From Candidatus Accumulibacter conexus (GTDB lineage: Bacteria; Pseudomonadota; Gammaproteobacteria; Burkholderiales; Rhodocyclaceae), in assembly GCA_017592775.1 (NCBI GenBank), contig JAGFNJ010000040.1, forward strand, positions 1-50,956: a DNA stretch of 50,956 nt, read 5' to 3'. Position numbers and translations under genes: made by a program. Positions 33,725 through 42,490 of this stretch are shown here, piece by piece. The number at the start of each line of letters is the position of its first letter. The first letter of the stretch is position 1. The notes under the pieces were generated by a model, which was given only the letters and a program-made list of their open reading frames with translations, was not told the DNA's origin and did no database searches.

Positions 33725-35470
33725 ATGACACAGGAAGGCGAAGGACAGCGCTTGCGGCTGCCGCTTCTGCAGGGGGTTCTGCCGGTCGATCGCGCCGGCT
33801 TGACACGCGACGTCCTGGCCGGATTGACCCTCGCCGCACTCGCCATCCCGGGCACGATGGGTTACACCAAGATCATCGGCACGCCGGTGATCACCGGCCT
33901 ATACACCATCCTCATCCCGATGGCGCTGTTCGCCATTTTCGGGTCGTCGCGGCATCTGTCGGTGGGCGCCGATTCGGCGACGGCGGCGGTGGTCGCCGCC
34001 GGTCTTGCCGGAATGGCGGTGCGCGGCTCAAACGAGTGGCTGGCGCTGTGCAGCCTGTTGGCGCTGATGGCCGGGGTTCTGATGTTCACGGCACGGGTGC
34101 TGCGGCTCGGTTTCCTCGCCGATTTCCTCTCGCGCACGGTTCTCGTCGGTTTCCTCACCGGCGTCGGTGTGCAGGTGGCGCTGCTCGAGGTGTCGGGAAT
34201 GCTCGGCCTGCAGCGCACGAGCAACGATCCGCTGCTCGAGATCGTCCATGATCTCCGGCTGATCGGCGAGAGCAACGTTTACGCGGTGAGCGTCGCGCTC
34301 GCCGTGCTGGCGGTGATCCTCGGTTGCCGGCGCATTTCGGACCGGGTGCCCGGCGGGTTGATCGCCGTCGTCGCCGCCATCGGCATCAGTTGGGCGCTGG
34401 GTCTCGATGCCCACCTGGAGACGCTGGGTGCCGTTCCGAGCGGGCTGCCGACGCTCGGCCTGCCGCAGGTCGAATGGAGCTGGCCGCTGCTGCAGAAGCT
34501 GCTGCCGATCGCCTTTGCCTGCTTCATCGTCATCCTGGCGCAGAGCGCCGCCACTTCGCGCGCCTATGCCGCCAAGTACAACGACCCCTTCGACGCGAAC
34601 GTCGACATGGTCGGCCTCGGCATGGCCAATCTCGGCGCCGGCCTGTCGGGGACCTTCATCGTCAATGGCAGCCCGACCAACACCGCCATGGTCGATGGCG
34701 GCGGCGGCCGCAGCCAGGTCGCGCAACTGACGACCTGTGCTCTCGTCCTGGTGGTGCTGCTGTTCCTGACCGGACCGCTGGCGCATCTGCCGACCGCCGT
34801 TCTCTCGGCCATCGTCTTCCTGGTGGCGGTGAAGATGATCGACATCAAGGGCATGCGCCGGATCTGCACTGTCGCGCGTGCCGAGTTCTGGGTGGCGCTG
34901 CTGACTGCGGCGACGGTCGTCGTCGTTGGCGTCGAGCAGGGGATCCTGCTTGCCATGGTCCTGTCACTGATCGACCACGTCCGCCGCGGTTACCGGGGAA
35001 CGAACCTGGTGATCGTCGCCGACAAGAAAAAGCGTGGCTGGCAGACCGTGCCGCTCAACGAACCACAAGCGATCGCCCCCGGACTGCTGGTTTACCTGTT
35101 CAGCCACAGCCTGTACTACGCCAACGCCGGGCAGTTCGCCGAAGAGATCCTGCGACTGGCCAGAAACGGGACGCAGCCGCCTCTGCGCTGGTTGTGCGTC
35201 GAGGCGGCTGCGATCGGTGATGTCGACTTCTCGGCTGCCGCGATGCTGCGGGATACCGCCGCACTGCTGCACCAGAAGGGAATCCGGCTGCTGTTCACCA
35301 ATGTTTCGGCGCCGGTGCGCAGTCAGTTCGACCGCTACGGAGTCACCGATGCGATTGGCGTCGATGCGATCTACGGATCGATCCATGCGGTGGTCGTCGC
35401 CTGCGAGCAGCAGGCGGGTGTGCTCAGGGAGACGGCGGCGGACCAGGCTGGCGACGGGTCAAAGGCCTGA
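33725..35470 (+). CDS. SulP/SLC26-family anion transporter with STAS domain
   Basis: A 581-residue inner-membrane transporter with about 12-14 helices followed by a cytosolic STAS domain (from about residue 445). N-terminal RDVLAGLTLAALAIPGTMGYTKIIG matches the SulP signature; the central AQSAATSRAYAAKYNDPFDAN and GTFIVNGSPTNTAMVDGGGGRSQ segments are conserved. The STAS part has YANAGQFAEEI, CVEAAAIGDVDFSAAAML. The likely substrates are sulfate, bicarbonate or another anion; sequence alone does not decide. It is far from the cys operon and no cysteine-metabolism motif precedes it. Confidence 0.92.
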   Translation: MTQEGEGQRLRLPLLQGVLPVDRAGLTRDVLAGLTLAALAIPGTMGYTKIIGTPVITGLYTILIPMALFAIFGSSRHLSVGADSATAAVVAAGLAGMAVRGSNEWLALCSLLALMAGVLMFTARVLRLGFLADFLSRTVLVGFLTGVGVQVALLEVSGMLGLQRTSNDPLLEIVHDLRLIGESNVYAVSVALAVLAVILGCRRISDRVPGGLIAVVAAIGISWALGLDAHLETLGAVPSGLPTLGLPQVEWSWPLLQKLLPIAFACFIVILAQSAATSRAYAAKYNDPFDANVDMVGLGMANLGAGLSGTFIVNGSPTNTAMVDGGGGRSQVAQLTTCALVLVVLLFLTGPLAHLPTAVLSAIVFLVAVKMIDIKGMRRICTVARAEFWVALLTAATVVVVGVEQGILLAMVLSLIDHVRRGYRGTNLVIVADKKKRGWQTVPLNEPQAIAPGLLVYLFSHSLYYANAGQFAEEILRLARNGTQPPLRWLCVEAAAIGDVDFSAAAMLRDTAALLHQKGIRLLFTNVSAPVRSQFDRYGVTDAIGVDAIYGSIHAVVVACEQQAGVLRETAADQAGDGSKA

Positions 35471-35691
35471 GTGTCGCCGGCGGGGCCAGCCAGAGCGGTA
35501 CGGCATCAAGCTCTGGCCGGGTGCGGCTGTGATCGGTGGGATGCCCAGGCCCAAGCGAATGCCGATCGCGCCCTTCGCTGCCGGTTTCGCTGCGGACCAC
35601 AGCGGGGCAGGAATTTCTTGACGACCATCGGCACCGTGCATAGGATGCCCGGATTGCCGGTCGACCGGCCACTTCGAAAGGGAATTGCCTC

Positions 35692-36249
35692 ATGAAACTG
35701 CACCATATCCTCCTGGGTGGCATCCTCACCCTGTCGCTGCTGTCCGGCGGCGCCGTGGCGGCTGACGACAAGGCGGCGAAACAGGCCGAGATTCGCCAGG
35801 TAACGCAGGCTTCGCTGGCGAAGTTCTACGCCGCGCAGCCGGATCTCAAGGCGAAGGTGGCGAAGGCACCGGGCTACGCCGTGTTCACCACCTATGGACT
35901 GAGCTTCCTCGTCGGCGGTGCCGGCGGCAAGGGTCTGGCGCACAACAACCGGAGCGGCAAGGACACCTTCATGGCCATGGCACAGGCGAGCGCCGGCGCC
36001 GAGGTCGGCATCGCGGAGAGCGAGACGCTGATCATCTTCGCCTCCGCCAAGTCACTTGACTGGTTCATCAGCAAGGGTTGGGAAGGTGGCGGCGGCGGTG
36101 GCATGCAGGCGGGCGCGAGCGGCGAGTCGGCCGGCGTCGCCGGTGGCGGTGGCCCCGGCAGCGCCTACTACACGCTGACGAAGAACGGCCTGCAGGCAGG
36201 GGTCGCCGTGCGCGGCACCAAGTTCTGGCAGGACAAGGAACTGAACTAG
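35692..36249 (+). CDS. SYLF-like (YSC84-related) secreted lipid-binding protein
   Basis: A 185-residue exported protein with a signal peptide ending AVAADD. The mature part starts with a helix (QVTQASLAKFYAAQPDLKAKVAKAPGYAVF), then GLSFLVGGAGGKGLAHNN, a beta strand series, and a Gly/Ser-rich insertion (GGGGGGMQAGASGESAG) before AYYTLTKNGLQAGVAVRGTKFW. These features match SYLF/YSC84 proteins, which bind phosphoinositide or other lipids. The start follows GAAAGGGAATTGCC. It may act in envelope lipid handling. Confidence 0.75.
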   Translation: MKLHHILLGGILTLSLLSGGAVAADDKAAKQAEIRQVTQASLAKFYAAQPDLKAKVAKAPGYAVFTTYGLSFLVGGAGGKGLAHNNRSGKDTFMAMAQASAGAEVGIAESETLIIFASAKSLDWFISKGWEGGGGGGMQAGASGESAGVAGGGGPGSAYYTLTKNGLQAGVAVRGTKFWQDKELN

Positions 36250-36289
36250 GCTACCGTTGACGCGGCGGAGACTGGGGAGGAGGGCCGCG

Positions 36290-37225
36290 ATGCTTCGCGC
36301 CCATGCCGCCGCCCGGCGGACCTTCCTGCGGTTCCTGGCTCTGCTGCCCGGCATCGTTGCCGGCGGCTCGGCGTCCGCGCAGGACATAGAGCCGCGCGCC
36401 TATTCGAACGCGCCGGTCGGCGTCAACTTCCTAATCGCCGGTTATGCCTACACTGCCGGAGCCGTCCCCTTCGACGGGGCGCTGCCGGTCAGCAACGCCC
36501 AACTGAGGACATCGAACGCCGTTCTCGCCTATGCCCGGGTTCTCGATCTCTGGGGCATGTCGGCCAAGTTCGACGCCATCCTTCCCTACAGCTGGCTGGC
36601 GGGAGATGCCGAGCTGCGCGGCCAACCGATCGAGCGCATCGTCGACGGGGTGGCCGATCCGCGTGTTCGGCTGTCGCTCAACCTCTACGGTGCACCCGCC
36701 TTGTCGCTGCGCGAGTTCAGGGACTATGAGCAGGATCTGATCATCGGCGCCAGCCTGCAGGTGTCGGCGCCGGCCAGCCAGTACGACTCGACGCGGGTGG
36801 TCAACATCGGCACCAACCGCTGGTCCTTCAAGCCGGAAGTGGGCATTTCCAAGGCGATCGGTCAATGGACGCTGGAGTCGCAGGCGGCAGTGACCCTGTT
36901 CACCGACAACCGCGACTTTTATGGCGGCAACAGGCGGCAGCAGGATCCGATCTACTCGTTGCAGGGGCACGCGATCTACAGTTTTCCTGCCGGAATCTGG
37001 GCGTCGCTGGACGTCACCTATTTCACTGGCGGTCGGACGACGATCAACGGCGTCGAGAGTTCGGATCTGCAGCAGAACTGGCGGTTGGGAGCGACGCTGG
37101 CGCTGCCCGTCGATCTGAACAATTCGATCAAGTTCTATGCCAGCAGCGGGGTTGCGTCGCGGACGGGCAACGACTACGACCTGATCGGCATCGCCTGGCA
37201 GTACCGCTGGGGCGGTGGCCTGTGA
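36290..37225 (+). CDS. Probable outer-membrane transporter (phenol/aromatic MetA-like)
   Basis: A 311-residue exported protein: signal peptide near residues 1-31 (FLALLPGIVAGGSASAQ), then alternating short beta strands and aromatic-rich loops ending in a strand IGIAWQYRWGGGL. The pattern (NAPVGVNFLIAGYAYTAG..., EPRAYSN start, DPRVRLSLNLYG, QASAPASQYD-like loop, NIGTNRWSFKPEVG) fits the transporter family linked to meta-cleavage/phenol degradation, an outer-membrane beta-barrel. The start at 36290 follows AGGAGGGCCGCG; the TTG at 36257 is rejected for lacking one. Substrate unknown. Confidence 0.8.
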   Translation: MLRAHAAARRTFLRFLALLPGIVAGGSASAQDIEPRAYSNAPVGVNFLIAGYAYTAGAVPFDGALPVSNAQLRTSNAVLAYARVLDLWGMSAKFDAILPYSWLAGDAELRGQPIERIVDGVADPRVRLSLNLYGAPALSLREFRDYEQDLIIGASLQVSAPASQYDSTRVVNIGTNRWSFKPEVGISKAIGQWTLESQAAVTLFTDNRDFYGGNRRQQDPIYSLQGHAIYSFPAGIWASLDVTYFTGGRTTINGVESSDLQQNWRLGATLALPVDLNNSIKFYASSGVASRTGNDYDLIGIAWQYRWGGGL

Positions 37226-37316
37226 TGCAGCAGCAGGCCGCCGCTGCCAGGCAGTCGCCAGCGCCGCGGGTGGCTGTCCGGTCCGCCGGCGACCTGTCGT
37301 GCCGCGGGCCGGGCGC

Positions 37317-40073
37317 ATGACGCCGGCGCCGCAGTGCCGGCGGGTGGCGTCCGCCATCGGTGGCGGTGCGCGGGGCGGTCGGCGTCCGGCCGTCGGCGCG
37401 CGTTGGTCGGGCGTCGTGCGTCTGTTTCTCGTCTGGCTTTGTGCGCTGTTTTCGGGGTTCGTTGTGGCGCAATCGGTCGATCCGCTGCGCGCCGTCGCCG
37501 ACCGGAATGGCGAAATCTCGACCAGGATTGCCGAGACCGTGCAGGCAATCGACGAGCCGGCCAAGGCACTTGCCGACCTGCGCCGGGAACGGACCGATCT
37601 CGAACAGCGGATGCGCTGGGTCGAGCGTCGCGCCAGCGTGCAGGCGCTCGGACAGGAATTTGCGCAGACGCTGCGGGAGTACCTGCGTGGTCTGCCGACC
37701 GCGGAGCAGGCGGCGACCGGCAGGCAGCGCCGCATGGAACTTCTGGCTACGGCCAGCGATTCCGAACTGGCGGTCGAACGTGCCCTGCACCGGCTCGACG
37801 ATCTCGATGCGGTGAGCGGGAAGCTGTTGGCGAAGGCGCAGCCGCCGGTCAGCGAGGAGGAGCGGCCACAACTGCTGCGGGCGCTGCTGGCTGCGTTGCG
37901 GCAGCAGCGCGACCTGCTGCAGCGGCTGGCGGCAGAACAGCACAAGTTGCGTCAGACACTGAACGAGGCGGGCGAGGTGGCGGACGCGCTGCTGCAGGAG
38001 GCCGATGCGGCGCGGCAGGACCTGACCCGCCTGCTGTTCTGGACGCCCGCGCCGCCGAGTGCACGAACGCTCGTCGAACTCGGGCCGGCCCTTTGGTGGA
38101 CCTTCTCGCCCACCCACTGGCAGGAGGCTGTCGAATCGATGCGCACGGGAATCGCGCGCCAGCCGCTCTGGCCGGCGGCGGCCGTGTTGACGGCAGGGTT
38201 CCTGCTGGCCCTGCGCGGCAGATTGCGGCGTCTGCTGCTGGGCCTGTCGCCGGCGGCGTTGCCGGTTGATCGCTACAAGGTCGGGCATGCCCTGGCGGCG
38301 CTGGCCGTCACCTGCCTGCTCGCGCTGCCGCTGCCCCTCATCATGTGGGCGGCGGCCGGTCCGCTGCTGGGCGCGGTCGAAAGCCAGGAGCGAATCGCCG
38401 GGATGGGCGCCGCGCTGGGCCACGCGCTGCTCGCCGTCGGCCAGCTGCTGCTGGCACTGCTCATCAGTGCCTGGCTGCTCGACCCGAGCGGGGTTGCCGT
38501 CCGTCACTTCGGCTGGGACGAAAGCCTGGTGGTGGCGATTGCGCGTGGATTGCGCCGCCTGACGACCGTCCTCGTGCCGCTGATGCTCGTCGCCGCGATG
38601 AACGGCATGGCGCATGCACCATTTGCCAACGAGGAGAGCCTCGGTCGCGTGGCGCTCGGTCTGAGTGCGCTGACGGTGGCCCTCTTCTTCTTTCGTCTTC
38701 TCCTTTCCGGCAGCGCCTTGATGCGCCGATTCCGCGAGTACGAGCCCCGCAGTTGGGCGGTGCGACTGCGCCCGCTATGGATGTTCCTTCTTGCCGGCGT
38801 CCCCTGTGCCGTGGCGGTACTCGCGCTCGCCGGCTACATCGTCGCCGCCGGCTACGTCTTCGGCCGCCTCGTCCATTCGCTGTTTCTCGTGCTGGCGGCG
38901 GTGGTCCTCTACGGACTGATGGCCCTGTGGGTGCAGATTCAGCGGCAGCGGCTGGTGCACGAGCAGACCGGTGGCTGGAGTGGCGAGGGGCCGCCACCGC
39001 CCGCCAGCGGATCCGGGGCTGCGGTTGCGCCGCACGCGGACGGGCCGGTGCGGCCGCTTCTCGACGTCGCGGCGCTTGGCGAGGAGACGCGCTCGCTGCT
39101 CGACTTCATCGTTACCCTGCTGCTGGTCGGCGGGTTGTGGTGGGTTTGGCGTGACGCCGTGGCGACGCTCGGGGTGATCACCGATTACAAGCTGTGGAGC
39201 TATACCGACCAGGCCGCGGGCAAGGAAGTGACACATGCCCTGACTGTCGGCCGCCTGCTGCTGGCGATCGTCACCCTGACGGTCACGACCATCCTCGTCC
39301 GCCGCGTCGGCGCGCTGCTCGACATCATCCTGCTGCAGCGTCTCGACATGCAGGCCGACGCCACCTACGCGATCACCGTCATGACGCGCTACACGATCGC
39401 GGGAACCGGCATCGTCGCTGCCAGCCGTCTGCTTGGCGTTGGCTGGGAAGACGTGCAGTGGCTGGTCGCGGCCCTCAGCGTCGGCCTCGGTTTCGGTCTG
39501 CAGGAGATCGTCGCCAACTTCGTCTCCGGACTCATCGTGCTTGCCGAGCGGCCGATCCGCATCGGCGACGTGGTCACCGTCGGCGACGTGTCCGGCAAGG
39601 TGGCGCGCATCCGCGCGCGCGCGACGGCGGTGATCGACTTTGACAACAAGGAAGTGATCATCCCGAACAAGGCCTTCATCACCAGCCATGTCGTCAACTG
39701 GACGCTGTCGAACCAGATCATCCGTCTGCTGATCAAGGTCGGGGTTGGTTACGGCAGCGACATCGCGCTGGTGCAGCGGGTCATCCTCGACGTCGTGCAG
39801 GGCAACCCCGACGTGCTGCCTGAACCGGCTCCGTCGGTGTTCCTGGTGGCGTTCGGCGACAGCTCGCTCGACTTCGAGATTCGCGCCTTCGTCGACTCGC
39901 TCGACAAGCGCCTGCGTGTGCAGCACGAGATCAACCACGGCATCTCGCGCGCGCTGCAGGAGCGGGGGGTCGAGATTCCGTTCCCGCAGCGCGACCTGCA
40001 CATCCGCTCGCTGCCGGAAGGCTTGGCGATCGCTGTTGGGCCCGGTGCAGGGGGAGCTGGGACGGGCCGCTGA
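37317..40073 (+). CDS. MscK/KefA-like mechanosensitive channel
   Basis: A 918-residue inner-membrane channel that opens under osmotic stress. The first 40 residues are an Arg-rich signal segment; a periplasmic coiled-coil domain (residues about 55-260) follows, then about eight helices, and the MscS-type core near residues 690-830: VGWEDVQWLVAALSVGLGFG, LQEIVANFVSGLIVLAERPIRIGD with the pore glycine/alanine pattern, then VTVGDVSGKVARIRARATAV and IIPNKAFIT. The C-terminal beta domain ends at PFPQRDLHIRSLP. MscK-type length is much longer than MscS. The ribosome site is weak, and the start may be slightly upstream. Confidence 0.9.
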   Translation: MTPAPQCRRVASAIGGGARGGRRPAVGARWSGVVRLFLVWLCALFSGFVVAQSVDPLRAVADRNGEISTRIAETVQAIDEPAKALADLRRERTDLEQRMRWVERRASVQALGQEFAQTLREYLRGLPTAEQAATGRQRRMELLATASDSELAVERALHRLDDLDAVSGKLLAKAQPPVSEEERPQLLRALLAALRQQRDLLQRLAAEQHKLRQTLNEAGEVADALLQEADAARQDLTRLLFWTPAPPSARTLVELGPALWWTFSPTHWQEAVESMRTGIARQPLWPAAAVLTAGFLLALRGRLRRLLLGLSPAALPVDRYKVGHALAALAVTCLLALPLPLIMWAAAGPLLGAVESQERIAGMGAALGHALLAVGQLLLALLISAWLLDPSGVAVRHFGWDESLVVAIARGLRRLTTVLVPLMLVAAMNGMAHAPFANEESLGRVALGLSALTVALFFFRLLLSGSALMRRFREYEPRSWAVRLRPLWMFLLAGVPCAVAVLALAGYIVAAGYVFGRLVHSLFLVLAAVVLYGLMALWVQIQRQRLVHEQTGGWSGEGPPPPASGSGAAVAPHADGPVRPLLDVAALGEETRSLLDFIVTLLLVGGLWWVWRDAVATLGVITDYKLWSYTDQAAGKEVTHALTVGRLLLAIVTLTVTTILVRRVGALLDIILLQRLDMQADATYAITVMTRYTIAGTGIVAASRLLGVGWEDVQWLVAALSVGLGFGLQEIVANFVSGLIVLAERPIRIGDVVTVGDVSGKVARIRARATAVIDFDNKEVIIPNKAFITSHVVNWTLSNQIIRLLIKVGVGYGSDIALVQRVILDVVQGNPDVLPEPAPSVFLVAFGDSSLDFEIRAFVDSLDKRLRVQHEINHGISRALQERGVEIPFPQRDLHIRSLPEGLAIAVGPGAGGAGTGR

Positions 40074-40130
40074 CCGAGCCAGGTGGTACCGGCCTTCGAC
40101 GCACCGAGCACCAGCGACCTGCGTCTGCGT

Positions 40131-40697
40131 TCAGAGTGGTCGCTTGACCGTCAGCGCACCGCGGATCTGGCCCTTTGCGTAGCCGGTGGCGCGGTCGCTC
40201 GGGTAGTGGTCGGCGAGCTTCCGCCGCAGGTCGGCATCCAGTCCGTCAACGGGACCGTGGCAGCCGAGGCAGACCTCGCTCACCGGCAGTGCCTTCATGT
40301 AGCGCAGGACGGGCCGACCGTTGACGCTGACGATCTCGCTTTTCTCGATGGTTTCCGGCTTTTCGCCGCCCGCTGCGCGGCGATCGAAATCGGCAAGTTG
40401 TGCGGCTTCCCAGGCATCCGGCGTACCGCGCTCGGCGTTGCGGGTTTTCAGGCTGACGCGGCGGATGTCCCAGCCGGTCTCTTCACGCTTCTTCACGATC
40501 AGTTGCGGTGCCAGGTCCTTGCAGACGCCAATCGCGCCGGCGACTCCCTCGGTGGCCACCGTTTCCTGCATCGTGGTGATGACCTTGGGAATGACGGGCA
40601 GCACGGTCGCGCGGGTTTCGGTGGTGAGCGCAGCCAGGTCCTGGGCACAGACGGGCAGGGTGCAGACGAGCAGGGCGATGCTGACGGTTGCTTTCAT
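40131..40697 (-). CDS. Periplasmic Tll0287/DUF3365-like protein with one CxxCH
   Basis: A 188-residue exported protein. Signal peptide (ATVSIALLVCTLPVCAQ) is followed by a helical domain and CLGCHG at residues 143-148, a single c-type haem site. The pattern KKREETGWDIRRVSLKTRNAER followed by PDAWEA and YMKALPVSEVCLGCHG is typical of the DUF3365 (Tll0287-like) haem sensor family. The start at 40697 follows GAGGATCATCACC and lies 20 bases after osmC. It is the last gene of the ArsR-YeeE operon, so a link to sulfide or redox sensing in the periplasm is likely. Confidence 0.85.
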   Translation of the reverse strand: MKATVSIALLVCTLPVCAQDLAALTTETRATVLPVIPKVITTMQETVATEGVAGAIGVCKDLAPQLIVKKREETGWDIRRVSLKTRNAERGTPDAWEAAQLADFDRRAAGGEKPETIEKSEIVSVNGRPVLRYMKALPVSEVCLGCHGPVDGLDADLRRKLADHYPSDRATGYAKGQIRGALTVKRPL

Positions 40698-40717
40698 GGT
40701 GATGATCCTCGGCTTGT

Positions 40718-41110
40718 TCAGGACACAGTGGCGGGTGTTTCGTTGACCGAGAAGGCAATCTCGGCACCCGTCTGGACGATCTTCTTCACGGCACAATCGT
40801 TGATCGCCTGCAGGACGCGTTCCCTCTGTTCCGCCGAAAAGCTTTCCGGAAAGCTGACTTCGGTGCGGAAGCGTGACAGCGTCAGCGGCCCGCCGTGGCC
40901 GGCGAAGGGCTTGCAGCCGATCCGGATTCCGGCCGCAGACACGCCCATGGCCTTGCACTCCTTCTTCGCGTAGACCGCCGCGCAGCTCGCCAGAACGGCG
41001 TAGAAGGCTTCCAGCGGATTCATCAGCGAGCCATCGACGGCGTAGCGCACCTGATGTTTGCCGCCGCTGACGGTAATCACTTTCGAATCATCGACATCGA
41101 CCGAATACAT
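40718..41110 (-). CDS. OsmC-family protein
   Basis: A 130-residue OsmC/Ohr-fold protein with GSLMNPLEAFYAVLASCAAV near residues 28-47 carrying the conserved Cys, and a second cysteine in NDCAVKK near residues 104-110. OsmC-type proteins use two cysteines to reduce organic or lipid peroxides; related YeeE-linked members may handle persulfides. The start follows AGGAGAGTTGC. It is the fourth gene of the leftward operon, 30 bases after the YeeE-like gene. Confidence 0.9.
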   Translation of the reverse strand: MYSVDVDDSKVITVSGGKHQVRYAVDGSLMNPLEAFYAVLASCAAVYAKKECKAMGVSAAGIRIGCKPFAGHGGPLTLSRFRTEVSFPESFSAEQRERVLQAINDCAVKKIVQTGAEIAFSVNETPATVS

Positions 41111-41140
41111 GCAACTCTCCTGATAAAGATGGACCGCGGA

Positions 41141-41587
41141 TCACTTGCCCGCGTCTGACTGTGCCTGCCGCGCGCGCGACAGGCGCTCGAAGGCGGTGAA
41201 GATGGCCATGCCGGCGAGCATGGCGAGGACGAAGACGAAGCCCTTGGCGGCACCGGTACCGAGCAGGACGAGAGCCGGCCCGGGGCAGATTCCGGCCAGC
41301 CCCCAGCCGATGCCGAACAACGCGCTGCCCACCAGCAGCCGGCGGTCGATCTGGCGGGCCGTCGGCATCTGCAGCGGCTTGCCGCGCAGCGAGGTCGGCA
41401 GCCGCCCGGCAATGCGGAAGGCAGCCAGGCCGACGGCGATCGCCCCGGTCATGACCAGCGCCAGCGAGGGATCCCAGTCGCCGGCGAGATCGAGAAAAGC
41501 GAGCACCTTGGCCGGGTTGCCCATGCCGGAGACGATCAGGCCGCAGCCGAAGACGAGACCGATCAGCAGTGAAATCAGCACGCTCAC
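41141..41587 (-). CDS. YeeE/YedE-family half transporter (second of pair)
   Basis: A 148-residue membrane protein with about four hydrophobic helices. Family signs are the N-terminal LVFGCGLIVSGMGNPAKVLAFLD and the GIGWGLAGICPGPALV motif with a Cys-Pro pair that in thiosulfate/persulfide permeases lines the pore. Paired with the gene just upstream (nine bases away), it resembles the two halves of a PmpA/PmpB-type permease that moves reduced sulfur species across the membrane. Direction of transport is not known from sequence. Confidence 0.88.
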   Translation of the reverse strand: MSVLISLLIGLVFGCGLIVSGMGNPAKVLAFLDLAGDWDPSLALVMTGAIAVGLAAFRIAGRLPTSLRGKPLQMPTARQIDRRLLVGSALFGIGWGLAGICPGPALVLLGTGAAKGFVFVLAMLAGMAIFTAFERLSRARQAQSDAGK

Positions 41588-41596
41588 GCGGGGCTC

Positions 41597-42034
41597 CTAG
41601 GCGAAAAGATGGCGACCGGCGAAGACGGTGACGAAACCGGCGGTCATGAAGACGATGGTGGCGGCCAGCGAGCGCGGCGACAGGCGCGACAGCCCGCAGA
41701 CGCCGTGCCCGCTGGTACAGCCGGAACCGAGCCGGCTGCCGAAGCCGACCAGCAGGCCGGCGACGACGAGCGTTGCCCAACCGCTATCGATGCGGCTCTG
41801 CGGCATCTCGGCAAGAACCTGGTAAAGCATGGGCGCTGCCACCAGCCCGAGCGCAAATGCCAGCCGCCAGGCGACGTCGCCCTTCCGGGGCGGTTGCAGC
41901 AAGCCGCCGATGATCCCGCTGATGCCGGCGATGCGTCCTTCGAGAAGGATCAGCAGCGCCGCCGCGAGGCCGATCAGCAGGCCACCGGCAAGGGCGCTGG
42001 CGGGTGTGAAATGCAGCCAGTCGATGGTGATCAT
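41597..42034 (-). CDS. YeeE/YedE-family half transporter (first of pair)
   Basis: A 145-residue membrane protein, the partner of the previous gene. It contains [19 protein letters not shown] near residues 104-122, the conserved Cys-rich segment of YeeE proteins; with the partner's CPGP motif the pair has the cysteines used for sulfur transfer in the full-length TsuA type. It starts with an ATG that overlaps the ArsR stop (ATGA), so translation is coupled. Confidence 0.9.
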   Translation of the reverse strand: MITIDWLHFTPASALAGGLLIGLAAALLILLEGRIAGISGIIGGLLQPPRKGDVAWRLAFALGLVAAPMLYQVLAEMPQSRIDSGWATLVVAGLLVGFGSRLGSGCTSGHGVCGLSRLSPRSLAATIVFMTAGFVTVFAGRHLFA

Positions 42035-42360
42035 GGGTTCTCGCTCCCCGCTTGCGGGCAGTACAGTTCATAGAGGGTGCCGAGCAGGGCGAGCACCCGC
42101 GGGTCGGCGACCGAGTAGTAGATCTTCTTGCCGTCACGCCGGGTGCTCACCAGCCCTTCGCTGCGCAGAACGCCGAGTTGCTGCGACAACGTCGGCTGGT
42201 GCAGGTCGAGCAGCTCCTCGAGTTCGCCGACGCATTTCTCGCCCTGGCTCAACTGGCACATCAGCAGCAGGCGGTTGGCGTTGGCGAGTACGCCGAGGAC
42301 GGCCGTCGCTTGGCCGGCCGCCGCGCGCATCGACTCGATATCCAGGGTTGTGCGGTCCAT
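42031..42360 (-). CDS. ArsR-family repressor, BigR/SqrR-like persulfide sensor
   Basis: A 109-residue winged-helix repressor. The HTH reads LLDLHQPTLSQQLGVLRSEGLV and the wing RRDGKKIYYSV. Cysteines are at 35, 43 and 101. Cys35 and Cys101 are 66 residues apart, the same spacing as Cys42 and Cys108 of Xylella BigR, whose tetrasulfide/disulfide switches DNA binding off; this spacing is recalled from memory, not checked by alignment. It lacks a clear metal-binding CxC site. The operon content (persulfide dioxygenase and TauE opposite, YeeE pair downstream) is that of the bigR operon, so sulfide-responsive repression of both sides is the likely job. Confidence 0.88.
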   Translation of the reverse strand: MDRTTLDIESMRAAAGQATAVLGVLANANRLLLMCQLSQGEKCVGELEELLDLHQPTLSQQLGVLRSEGLVSTRRDGKKIYYSVADPRVLALLGTLYELYCPQAGSENP

Positions 42361-42385
42361 GACTCGATCCCTCCAAAAGTTCTAC

Positions 42386-42413
42386 TTGACAATATTATGT
42401 ACTGTAGTATTAT
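42386..42413 (+). promoter_or_regulatory. Sigma70-like promoter for persulfide dioxygenase
   Basis: TTGACA (42386-42391) and TATTAT (42408-42413) are 16 bases apart. The start of transcription would be near 42420, giving a leader of about 70 bases to the ATG at 42491. Confidence 0.75.
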
Positions 42414-42422
42414 GTGTGTCAA
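42394..42422 (-). promoter_or_regulatory. Sigma70-like promoter for arsR operon
   Basis: On the minus strand TTGACA (42422-42417) and CATAAT (42399-42394) are 17 bases apart. It faces the rightward promoter at 42386-42413, and the two share nearly all their bases. Confidence 0.72.
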
Positions 42423-42448
42423 CATATTGTTTGGGCTGGCCGCTGCAG

Positions 42449-42466
42449 GACCGCCGCGCGGCGGTC
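42449..42466. repeat. Perfect 18-base palindrome in the leader
   Basis: GACCGCCGCGCGGCGGTC is its own reverse complement. In mRNA it folds as a seven-pair stem with a GCGC loop, 24 bases before the dioxygenase start, after the predicted transcription start. It could affect translation or be a fixed structural element. Confidence 0.6.
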
Positions 42467-42490
42467 AGTCGCTCACCACGGGAGACCACG

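Larger units (their letters stand above)
42386..42430. promoter_or_regulatory. Candidate ArsR/BigR operator overlapping both promoters
   Basis: An AT-rich 45-base region in GC-rich DNA. TTGACA (42386-42391) pairs with TGTCAA (42417-42422), and ACAATAT (42389-42395) with ATATTGT (42424-42430); TATTATGT occurs twice as a direct repeat (42393-42400 and 42408-42415). A dimeric repressor bound here would block both promoters. Confidence 0.65.
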
